DNA of 64,000 bases from Nonomuraea glycinis (lineage in GTDB: Bacteria; Actinomycetota; Actinomycetes; Streptosporangiales; Streptosporangiaceae). The stretch is taken from assembly GCF_014646515.1 (NCBI RefSeq), contig NZ_BMNK01000004.1:300719-364718 (forward strand), written 5' to 3'. This document shows, in pieces, positions 1 through 6,774 of the stretch (position 1 is its first letter; each line of letters starts with the position of its first letter). The notes beneath the pieces were generated by a model. The model was not told the DNA's origin, did not search any database, and worked only from the letters and a program-made list of their open reading frames with translations. The position numbers and the translations under genes were made by a program.

Positions 1-126
1 ACAACATCGGCATCCCTCCCAACCGTGAGGCAGCGGTACCCCACCCGATGGTGGCGCCCGAAGGCTCGAGGAGATATCGCATACCCCGCCTGGTGCGGGT
101 GGGGGCGGGTTCCGTAGGATCCGACG

Positions 127-555
127 GTGCGAGATTCAGGTGAAGACCCCCGGCCCGCCAAGGGCGCTGTGCGTGAGGTGTCGTCGGCGCAGGCCGTGAA
201 GCTGTCCTACTCCCCCGATCTCGACGGTCTGGCCGACCCCGGTGAGATCGTCTGGGCCTGGGTGCCGTACGAGGAGGATCCTGGGCGTGGCAAGGACCGG
301 CCGCTGCTCGTCGTGGGCCGCAGCGGGCGCGGGCTTCTGGGCATGATGCTTTCCAGCCAGGGCGACGACGGGCCCGAGTGGATGAGCGTCGGCGCGTGGG
401 GGCGTGACGGGAAGGCCTCCTTTGTACGGCTGGATCGGGTGTTCGTGCTGGACGAGGACGACATCCGGCGCGAAGGAGCCATCATGGACGCCGACCAGTT
501 CGTGCACGTCGCGGCCCGCCTGATGAAGATGTACAACTGGTCCGCCGGCCGCTGA
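127..555 (+). CDS. PemK/MazF-like growth-inhibitor-fold protein
   Basis: A 142-residue soluble protein. The middle carries the features of actinobacterial PemK/MazF-like proteins: 'GEIVWAWVPYEEDPGRGKDRP' style entry into an SH3-like barrel followed by the hydrophobic strand LLVVGRSGRGLLGMML. Canonical MazF toxins cut RNA, but this actinobacterial subfamily often stands alone and is of unproven activity. The GTG start is preceded by AGGA at a suitable distance. No antitoxin gene lies next to it. It converges on the cupin gene, 14 bp away. Family assignment is by recognition of the motif; a toxin role is not shown. Confidence 0.72.
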   Translation: MRDSGEDPRPAKGAVREVSSAQAVKLSYSPDLDGLADPGEIVWAWVPYEEDPGRGKDRPLLVVGRSGRGLLGMMLSSQGDDGPEWMSVGAWGRDGKASFVRLDRVFVLDEDDIRREGAIMDADQFVHVAARLMKMYNWSAGR

Positions 556-569
556 CCCTGGCCCAGGCG

Positions 570-977
570 CTACGGCTGGTGCCAGTGTGGGACCTGGCCC
601 GGCTCGTGCAGGTGGTAGTCGGGGGCGCCCTCCAGGGCCTTCTCCTCGCCGCCCGGCGTATAGGTGACGATCAGACGGAGTGGACGCCAGGTGGTGTTGT
701 GCGTCGAGTGGAAGACGCCTCTCGGGATGTGCACGGTGTCGCCCTCCCGGATGGGGAACGGCTCGGCGTCGTCGACCATCTGGCCGGCCTCGCCGGAGAT
801 CACGTAGAGGATCTCCTCGGCGTCCGGGTGATTGTGGCGGGCGTGGCCCTGGCCGGGGTTGACGATGACCTCGCCCAGGGTGCTGCTCGCGCCGGGGACG
901 AGCGACGGAGTGACGAACCACTTGATCGAGCCCCAGTCGAAGGTCATGGTCGACACATTGTCCGGATTTATCAGCAT
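570..977 (-). CDS. Cupin-fold metal-binding protein
   Basis: A 135-residue single-domain cupin. The first motif is visible as HARHNHPDAEEILYVISGE (metal-ligand His and Glu) and the second as GDTVHIPRGVFHSTHN. Cupins of this kind are small dioxygenases, isomerases or sensors; the substrate cannot be read from the sequence. The ATG abuts the stop codon of the decayed TIM-barrel remnant upstream, so it was probably the last gene of an operon with Tm-1-like and TIM-barrel genes, a grouping known from other actinobacteria. The cupin itself looks intact. Confidence 0.85.
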   Translation of the reverse strand: MLINPDNVSTMTFDWGSIKWFVTPSLVPGASSTLGEVIVNPGQGHARHNHPDAEEILYVISGEAGQMVDDAEPFPIREGDTVHIPRGVFHSTHNTTWRPLRLIVTYTPGGEEKALEGAPDYHLHEPGQVPHWHQP

Positions 978-1269
978 TTAGAGCTCCAGATTCTTGAAGG
1001 CAGTGACCTGCTCGGCGATGGGACCGCCGTGGTGGTCAGGCCCAGGTGCGGGACGAGCATGTCGGCTCCCGCCTCGGCCATGGCGGGCGCCTGGTCCTCG
1101 TCGAAGCCGCGACCTGGTCATTGGGTACGTCCACCGGGTACGACACGCCCGGCTCGCCGGTGCCCGTATCGATCACCAGAACGTCCCGGCCGAGCCCGAT
1201 CAGCCTGTCACGCAGCCATCCGTATTCCTGGCCCTTGGTATCCAGCGTGCCGATGAGGACGACGGTCAT
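978..1269 (-). pseudogene. Deletion-scarred remnant of Tm-1-like ATP-binding gene fused to TIM-barrel gene
   Basis: Three fragments lie in three different frames. The first (from 1269) opens with MTVVLIGTLDTKGQEYGWLR, the typical start of Tm-1-like/UPF0261 ATP-binding proteins, and runs about 54 residues. It then breaks into a frame reading GFDEDQAPAMAEAGADM...LVPHLGL, the C-terminal part of a TIM-barrel (phosphoenolpyruvate hydrolase-like) protein. That in turn breaks into GPIAEQVTAFKNLEL and a stop directly before the cupin ATG. Full-length versions of the two genes would occupy roughly 2 kb, so most of both has been deleted. The first frame still encodes a 77-residue peptide but is unlikely to be functional. 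Confidence 0.75.
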
Positions 1270-1303
1270 CTTCCGACGCTAACCCGGCTGCGATCATTGG
1301 CCT

Positions 1304-2668
1304 ATGCGTGTTGCAGTGATCGGGAGCGGCATCGTCGGCGCCGCCGCCGCTTACCACCTGAGCGGCCACGGCGTGTCCGTCACCGTGATCGACGGGGGTT
1401 ACCGGGGCGAGGCGACGCAGGCGGGGGCGGGCATCGTGTGCCCGTGGGTGGACCATCCGGACGACGAGGACTGGTACCAACTGACCCGGGAGGGCGCCCG
1501 CCGCTACCCCGAGCTCGTCGGCGCCCTGGGCGAGGACATCGGCTACGCCCAGGTGGGGGCACTCCTGGTGTCGGAGGAGCCCGCCGAGCTGGAGCCGGTG
1601 CGCGCCCTGCTGGCCCGCCGCTACGCGGAGGCACCGGAGATGGGCGTGGTCTCGGACGTGACGGCGCCGTCGGCGCTGTTCCCGCCGATCGCCGAGGACC
1701 TGAGCGCGCTGCTCGTCCCCGGCGCCGCCCGGGTCGACGGGCGCGCGGTGCGGGACGCGCTCCTGGGTGCGGCCCTCCGCCAGGGCGCGGAGCTGCGTAC
1801 GGGAACGGCGACGATCACCCCCGACGGCCAGGTGCTGGTACGAGCGGCGCGTGAGGCCGACGCGCGCGGCCGGTCGCTGTCCCCGCCTCCGCCCGAGGCA
1901 CGCGGCACGACCGGCGGCCGACCGTCCTGGCGCCAGGGCGCCCCGGAACCCCCGTCACCTGAACGCCCAGGACGCGAGCCCGCCGGCGAGCACACGACCG
2001 GCCCGGAGGACGCCGGCACCCGCCCGCTGGGTGAGGATGCAGGCCCGCACGGTGCCGGGGTGGAGGAGGCGGCGGTTGTCGAGAGCGAGGCCGGTGGCGA
2101 GGGGGTGGCGGCCGGGAAGGAGATCGGCGTCGCCGAGGAGAGCTGGGCGGTGGTCGAGGCCGATGCGGTGATCGTGGCGGCCGGGGCCTGGACGGGTGAG
2201 GTGTGCCGGCCGCTCGGCGTGGAGCTGCCGGTCTTCCCGAGGCGCGGCCAGATCGTGCACGCCACCCTGGACGGCGTCGACACGGCCTGGTGGCCCATCG
2301 TGCTGCCCAGGAGCGGGCCGTACCTGCTGGGGTTCCCCGGCTCTCGCGTGGTGGTGGGGGCGACGGTGGAGGATGTCGGGTTCGCGCCGCGCGTCACGAT
2401 GGGCGGGCTCGAGGAGGTGCTGCAGGCGGGGCTGCGGGTGGCGCCCGGCCTGTTCGGCGCGACGGTGACGGAGACCAGGGTGGGGCTGCGCCCGGTGTAC
2501 GCCCCCGGGCCGCCGCTCATCGGCCGCGTCACCGACCGGGTGGCGGTGGCGACGGGCCTGAGCGCGTACGGCCTGACGGCGGGCCCGCTCACCGGGTCGC
2601 TCGTGGCCGGTCTGGTGCTGGGCGAGGAGCCGCCCATCGACCTGACTCCGTACGGTCCCCCTGGATGA
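1304..2668 (+). CDS. FAD-dependent oxidoreductase, D-amino-acid oxidase/DadA family
   Basis: A 454-residue flavoprotein. The N-terminal Rossmann motif VIGSGIVGAAAAYHL binds FAD, and GAGIVCPW and the C-terminal VATGLSAYGLTAGPLTGSLV match DAO-fold oxidases that oxidise amino or imino acids. Residues about 181-282 (1844-2150) are a proline-, glycine- and glutamate-rich stretch without sequence character, between the FAD-binding strand and the usual ADAVIVAAGAWTGEV segment; most relatives have only a few residues there. The substrate is unknown. It stands alone, divergent from the decayed Tm-1-like gene, with only 34 bp between them, so the transcript is probably nearly leaderless. Confidence 0.85.
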   Translation: MRVAVIGSGIVGAAAAYHLSGHGVSVTVIDGGYRGEATQAGAGIVCPWVDHPDDEDWYQLTREGARRYPELVGALGEDIGYAQVGALLVSEEPAELEPVRALLARRYAEAPEMGVVSDVTAPSALFPPIAEDLSALLVPGAARVDGRAVRDALLGAALRQGAELRTGTATITPDGQVLVRAAREADARGRSLSPPPPEARGTTGGRPSWRQGAPEPPSPERPGREPAGEHTTGPEDAGTRPLGEDAGPHGAGVEEAAVVESEAGGEGVAAGKEIGVAEESWAVVEADAVIVAAGAWTGEVCRPLGVELPVFPRRGQIVHATLDGVDTAWWPIVLPRSGPYLLGFPGSRVVVGATVEDVGFAPRVTMGGLEEVLQAGLRVAPGLFGATVTETRVGLRPVYAPGPPLIGRVTDRVAVATGLSAYGLTAGPLTGSLVAGLVLGEEPPIDLTPYGPPG

Positions 2669-2729
2669 GGAGAAAAACCGCTCTTCTATGATCGAAGCCT
2701 CCCCACCGTGCTCGGAGGGGAAGGCGGCC

Positions 2730-3434
2730 ATGCGCCGGTTCGTACTGCTGGTCCTGATGCTGCTGCCGGTCACGGCGTGCGGCGCGACGACGCCGAGAAC
2801 CCGCGAGGTCTCCCCATCCCCAGGCAGGACCGACGCCGAGGACGTGCCGCCCAGCGAACCCCCGGCGGCGGCGAAACCGCGGAGATCGCAGGTGCCGCGC
2901 GTGCCGAGGGCCGCGTCCGGCCATTACGCGGTGGTGCGCGGCGGGGCGGCCCCCAGGCGTGGCCGTGGGGCGGTGCTGCGCTACCTGGTGGAGGTGGAGC
3001 GGGGCCTGCCGTTCGACGGCCGCGCGTTCGCCGCCGAGGTGCACCGCACGCTGAACGACCCGCGCGGCTGGGCCCGGTTCCGGCGCGTCGACCACCCGCC
3101 GGTGCGGGTCCGCGTGGCCCTGTCCAGTCCGAGCCTGACCGACCGCGGGTGCCGGCCGCTGCGCACCGGCGGTGACCTGTCGTGCTGGAACGGCACCCGC
3201 TCGATCATCAACGCCCTCCGCTGGGCCACGGGTGTCCCGCAGTACCGCGGCGACCTGGACGCATACCGTCAGTACGTGATCAGCCACGAGGTCGGTCACG
3301 CCCTCGGCCATGATCACACCACCTGCCCCGGCCCCGGACGTCCGGCTCCGGTGATGATGCAGCAGTCGAAGTCGCTGGGCCGCTGCCGCCCCAACCCCTG
3401 GCCGCACCCCAGGGACGGCGGACCGGAGCGGTAG
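2730..3434 (+). CDS. DUF3152 lipoprotein with metzincin-type zinc motif
   Basis: Encodes about 234 residues. The start chosen is the ATG at 2730, preceded by GGAGGGG, because it opens directly with a lipoprotein signal peptide (MRRFVLLVLMLLPVTAC; Cys near residue 17). A Pro/Arg-rich linker follows, then the DUF3152 domain. The domain contains HEVGHALGHDH, an HExxHxxGxxH zinc-binding signature, and a downstream Met (VMMQQ) as in metzincin Met-turns, so a secreted zinc protease is likely. Several Cys residues in the domain could form disulfides, fitting an extracytoplasmic location. No substrate is suggested by the neighbours. Confidence 0.85.
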   Translation: MRRFVLLVLMLLPVTACGATTPRTREVSPSPGRTDAEDVPPSEPPAAAKPRRSQVPRVPRAASGHYAVVRGGAAPRRGRGAVLRYLVEVERGLPFDGRAFAAEVHRTLNDPRGWARFRRVDHPPVRVRVALSSPSLTDRGCRPLRTGGDLSCWNGTRSIINALRWATGVPQYRGDLDAYRQYVISHEVGHALGHDHTTCPGPGRPAPVMMQQSKSLGRCRPNPWPHPRDGGPER

Positions 3435-3537
3435 CCGGGTTTTCTGACGTATCGCGACATATCGCTGCCAGTAGGGAACACAGCGGCCGTCGGGATCAGT
3501 TGAGCTGGGTGCGACTGACTTCATGAAGGAGTGTGCG

Positions 3538-4659
3538 ATGGCAGATTTTCGGACAGTCCGGCGCATCCTGGCGGGAGGCGCGGCCCTGGCCGCCGCGGGA
3601 TGGGCACTGCGGGATGTGCCCGCCGAGCTGGGCGTCCGGCCCCTGAAGTCGGGGCCGGAGCGGGCCGACAGGATACGGCGCTCGCCGCAGTTCAGGGACG
3701 GCACCTTTTTCAACCCGATGCCCGAGACCACCACCATGATGACGGCCCCGCCGGTGAACATGCTGGGCGAGCTGGCCAAGGACAGGGAGCTGCGCCGCCC
3801 GCCCGGTCCCGTCCCGGTGCGCGTGCCGCCGACCGGCGACCCCTCGCCGACCAGGCTGCGGGCCATCTGGTACGGCCACGCCTCCACGCTGGTCGAGATC
3901 GAGGGGCGGCGGGTGCTGTTCGACCCGGTGTGGAGCGATCGACCCTCGCCCTCGCGATTCGTCGGCCCCAAGCGCCTTCATCCGCTGCCCGTGGCGCTCA
4001 ACCGGCTCCCGCAGGTCGACGCGGTGGTGATCTCCCATGACCACTACGACCACCTGGACCGGGAGAGCGTGCGGACGCTGACCAGGACGCAGAAGGCGCC
4101 GTTCCTGGTGCCGCTCGGCATCGGCGCCCATCTGGAGCGGTGGGGCGTGCCCGCCTTCCGGATCATCGAGCTGGACTGGGACGAGGAGGCGCAGGTGGCG
4201 GGGCTGCGGTTCGTCGCCACGGCCGCCCGGCACTTCTCCGGCCGTACGCTCAGCCGTAACGACACGCTGTGGGGCTCGTGGGTGGTGGCCGGCGCGGCCA
4301 AGCGGGTCTTCTACGCGGGCGACTCCGGCTATTTCGAGGGCTACAAGGGGATCGGGGCGGCGCACGGGCCGTTCGACCTGACCCTGCTGCCGGTCGGCGC
4401 CTACAACGCGTCCTGGCCGGACATCCACATGGACCCCGAGGAGGCCGTCAACGCCAACCTCGACCTGGGCGGCAAGCTCATGCTGCCGGTGCACTGGGCG
4501 ACGTTCACCCTGGCGCTGCACCCGTGGGCGGAGCCGGTCGACCGGCTGTGGCGGGAGGCCAAGGCCCGCGACGTCGCGATCGTGGTGCCACGCCCGGGCG
4601 AGGCCGTCGACACCACCGCCGCCCCGGCGGTCGACGGCTGGTGGAAGACACTGGGCTGA
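3538..4659 (+). CDS. Metallo-beta-lactamase-fold hydrolase, NAPE-PLD/UlaG-like
   Basis: A 373-residue protein beginning at the ATG seven bases after GAAGGAG. The hydrolase core has the metal motif SHDHYDHLD, the entry WYGHASTLVEIEG, and later GDSGY and PVHWATF, which together are typical of the NAPE-PLD-like lactonase/phosphodiesterase branch. The N-terminus (RRILAGGAALAAAGWALRDV) is hydrophobic and preceded by arginines, so the protein may be membrane-anchored. A second, shorter hydrolase of related type lies at 27.1 kb. The substrate is unknown. Confidence 0.88.
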   Translation: MADFRTVRRILAGGAALAAAGWALRDVPAELGVRPLKSGPERADRIRRSPQFRDGTFFNPMPETTTMMTAPPVNMLGELAKDRELRRPPGPVPVRVPPTGDPSPTRLRAIWYGHASTLVEIEGRRVLFDPVWSDRPSPSRFVGPKRLHPLPVALNRLPQVDAVVISHDHYDHLDRESVRTLTRTQKAPFLVPLGIGAHLERWGVPAFRIIELDWDEEAQVAGLRFVATAARHFSGRTLSRNDTLWGSWVVAGAAKRVFYAGDSGYFEGYKGIGAAHGPFDLTLLPVGAYNASWPDIHMDPEEAVNANLDLGGKLMLPVHWATFTLALHPWAEPVDRLWREAKARDVAIVVPRPGEAVDTTAAPAVDGWWKTLG

Positions 4660-4670
4660 TCACGGGGGTA

Positions 4671-4760
4671 CGAACCTCGCGGCGGCTCGCCGTACGGGCT
4701 ACGTACGTGGCAGCGCTTCGCTGTGCGGGGCTTCGAACGTCGGGGCGGCTCGCCGTACAG
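4671..4760. repeat. 27-bp direct repeat, two copies 63 bp apart, upstream of pirin gene
   Basis: Copies at 4671-4697 and 4734-4760 differ at 4 of 27 positions; both contain GGCGGCTCGCCGTAC. They flank a spacer that itself contains CGTACGGGCTACGTACG. The second copy ends eight bases before the pirin start codon, so the duplication shapes that gene's leader. Confidence 0.7.
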
Positions 4761-4767
4761 TCGCAGG

Positions 4768-5682
4768 ATGAGCAATCTGGAGCGGGAGCCGCGTGAGGTG
4801 CGCTGCGGGGGCGGCGGGGGCGAGGAGAGCGAGCTGCTGGAGGGGCGTTCGGTGCCGCTCGGCGGGCCGCGGGCGATGGCGGTCAGCAGGACGCTGCCCA
4901 ACGTGCGCCGGCGCATGATCGGCGCCTGGTGCTTCGTGGACGCCTACGGTCCCGAGGAGACGGCGATGCGGGTGCCGCCGCACCCGCACACCGGCCTGCA
5001 GACGGTGAGCTGGCTGCTCACCGGCCGGGTGCTGCATCGCGACAGCCTCGGCAGCCTGCAGGAGATCCGTCCGGGCAGCCTCAACCTGATGACCGCCGGG
5101 CGCGGCATCTCGCACTCCGAGGAGTCGCGGCACGAGGCGCTGCACGGGGTCCAGCTCTGGGTGGCGCTGCCCGGCGAGCGCCGGGAGGTGGCGCCCGCCT
5201 TCGAGCATCACGCGGTGCTGCCCGTACGGGCCGGGACCGGCTTCGCGGCCACCGTGATCATGGGCTCACTCGGCGGGGAGACGTCGCCCGCCACCGTGCA
5301 CAGCCCACTGGTGGGGGCGGAGGTGGCGGTCGACGGGAGTGCCGTGGTGCCGCTCGACCCGGCGTTCGAGCACGGGTTGCTGCTGCTCGACGGGGCCATC
5401 GAGCCGCTGCGCCCCGGCCCTCTGCGCTACCTGCCGCCCGGCCGCGACAGCCTGCGGGTCAGCGGTCAGGGGCGGATGCTGCTCATCGGCGGCGTGCCGT
5501 TCGGCGAGGAGATCGTGATGTGGTGGAACTTCGTCGGCCGCGACCATGACGAGATCGTCGCCTTCCGCAAGGAGTGGACGGAGGGCACGGGCTTCGGCTC
5601 CGTCCAGGGGTTCGACGGCGAGCCGCTGCCCGCCCCCGCCCTGCCGGGGACCCGGCTGCGCCCGCGCGGGCGGGTGCGTTGA
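4768..5682 (+). CDS. Pirin family protein
   Basis: A 304-residue bicupin of the pirin family. The N-terminal cupin shows the metal site HPHTGLQTVSWLLTG and MTAGRGISHSEES (His, His, His, Glu), and the C-terminal pirin domain contains GGVPFGEEIVMWWNFVGR. Family members are iron-binding redox proteins, quercetinases or transcriptional cofactors. The ATG at 4768 was chosen because the conserved protein begins shortly after it; earlier in-frame codons lie in the repeat region. The last codons fall in a 38-bp tandem duplication. No operon partner is evident. Confidence 0.9.
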   Translation: MSNLEREPREVRCGGGGGEESELLEGRSVPLGGPRAMAVSRTLPNVRRRMIGAWCFVDAYGPEETAMRVPPHPHTGLQTVSWLLTGRVLHRDSLGSLQEIRPGSLNLMTAGRGISHSEESRHEALHGVQLWVALPGERREVAPAFEHHAVLPVRAGTGFAATVIMGSLGGETSPATVHSPLVGAEVAVDGSAVVPLDPAFEHGLLLLDGAIEPLRPGPLRYLPPGRDSLRVSGQGRMLLIGGVPFGEEIVMWWNFVGRDHDEIVAFRKEWTEGTGFGSVQGFDGEPLPAPALPGTRLRPRGRVR

Positions 5683-5730
5683 GTCCCCCGGCTGCGACCG
5701 CGCGCGGGCGGGTGCGTCAAGTCCCCCGGC
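5663..5730. repeat. 38-bp tandem duplication spanning the pirin stop codon
   Basis: A unit beginning CGCGCGGGCGGGTGCGT at 5663 recurs at 5701. The first copy contains the last codons and TGA of the pirin gene; the second lies in the gap before the convergent VOC gene and carries a CAA in place of TGA, so the ancestral stop was altered in one copy. Confidence 0.75.
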
Positions 5731-5733
5731 CGC

Positions 5734-6150
5734 TCACTGGGCGCGGGGCTGGCTGAAGCGGAGCATGTTGCCGGACGGGTCGCGGAAGGCGCAGTCGCGC
5801 ACGCCGTAGGGCTGGTCGATCGGCTCCTGCAGCACCTCGCCACCGGCGGCGCGGACGCGCTCGAAGGTGGCGTCGCAGTCGTCGGTCCTGAAGATGACGG
5901 CGCGCAGCAGGCCCTTGGCCAGCAGCTCGGCCATGGCCTCCCGGTCGGCGGGCGAGGCGTTCGGGTCCGCGAGGGGCGGTTCGAGGACGATGTCCACGTC
6001 GGGCTGCGCCGGCGACCCGACGGTCACCCAGCGCATCCCCTCGAAGCCGACGTCGTTGCGCACCTCCAGGCCGAGGGCGTCGCGGTAGAAGGTGAGCGCC
6101 TTGTCGTGGTCGTCGACGGCGATGAAGCACTGTGCGAGCTTGATGTCCAT
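5734..6150 (-). CDS. VOC-superfamily (glyoxalase/bleomycin-resistance fold) protein
   Basis: About 138 residues with two beta-alpha-beta-beta-beta modules: the first starts IKLAQCFIAVDDHDKALTFY, the second ends with DCAFRDPSGNMLRFSQP, the usual VOC ending with a metal-ligand-type Glu/Asp region. The ATG at 6150 has AGGG eight bases upstream. An alternative GTG at 6159 would overlap the stop codon of the AraC-type gene by four bases, so the two genes are co-transcribed either way. In such pairs the regulator often controls the VOC gene, but the substrate cannot be told. Confidence 0.87.
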   Translation of the reverse strand: MDIKLAQCFIAVDDHDKALTFYRDALGLEVRNDVGFEGMRWVTVGSPAQPDVDIVLEPPLADPNASPADREAMAELLAKGLLRAVIFRTDDCDATFERVRAAGGEVLQEPIDQPYGVRDCAFRDPSGNMLRFSQPRAQ

Positions 6151-6155
6151 GCGTT

Positions 6156-6581
6156 TCACCCTAGGGAGGGGTCTGCCGCCTTGGCTTCTCCGTTCCTGAC
6201 GGGTCGCGTGTAGATCTTGGCGACGCAGGCCGGGATGGTGGCGCCCTCGTCATGGCCGCGGGCCCGGTAGGCGCTCGGGCTCTCGCCGACCAGCTCGGTG
6301 AACCGCGAGCTGAACGACCCCAGTGACGTACAGCCGACAGCGAAACAGACCTCCGTCACCGACAGGTCGCCCCGCCGCAGCAGCGCCTTGGCCCGCTCGA
6401 TCCGGCGGGTCATCAGATAGCTGTACGGCGTCTCGCCGAAGGCGGCGCGGAAGCTGCGGGAGAAGTGACCCGGCGACATGAAGGCACCGCCGGCCAACGC
6501 CGGAACGTCGAGCGGCTCGGCGTAGTCGCGGTCCATCCGGTCACGGGCCCGGCGCAGCCGGACGAGGTCCTCCAACGTCAC
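6156..6581 (-). CDS. AraC-family transcriptional regulator (HTH domain only)
   Basis: A 141-residue protein consisting almost only of the AraC double helix-turn-helix: the first HTH around VPALAGGAFMSPGHFSRSFR and the second around VTEVCFAVGCTSLGSFSSRF, ending with GESPSAYR. There is no ligand-binding N-terminal domain, as in SoxS-like and many actinobacterial short AraC proteins. It is the first gene of a two-gene unit with the VOC protein, overlapping it by translational coupling. It probably controls its own operon. Confidence 0.88.
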   Translation of the reverse strand: MTLEDLVRLRRARDRMDRDYAEPLDVPALAGGAFMSPGHFSRSFRAAFGETPYSYLMTRRIERAKALLRRGDLSVTEVCFAVGCTSLGSFSSRFTELVGESPSAYRARGHDEGATIPACVAKIYTRPVRNGEAKAADPSLG

Positions 6582-6691
6582 CCGACCAGCATCCCACAGC
6601 GCCGCGCCACCGCCGCGCCGCCGCCTCGCCGCAGTCCTCGCAGCTCCAGAGCACGGTGACCGCCCCTCCCGGACGTGGGCGGCGGTGGGCT

Positions 6692-6774
6692 GTCACGCTC
6701 AGGTCCGCCCCTCCGGCACGTGGGCGCGAGCTAGTCGGTGTAGGTGTAGGTCACGCTCAGGTCCGCCGCTCCGG
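6692..6774. repeat. Direct repeat at the 3' end of the kinase-like gene
   Basis: GTCACGCTCAGGTCCGCC at 6692 recurs exactly at 6750 with similar flanks (CTCCGG). The second copy encodes the C-terminal residues of the kinase-like receptor; the first is downstream of its stop codon. This looks like a partial copy of the gene end. Confidence 0.65.

Noticed and set aside
1..126. A gene running in from the left edge
   Set aside because: Stop codons in all frames and no recognisable protein segment; treated as the leader of the first gene.
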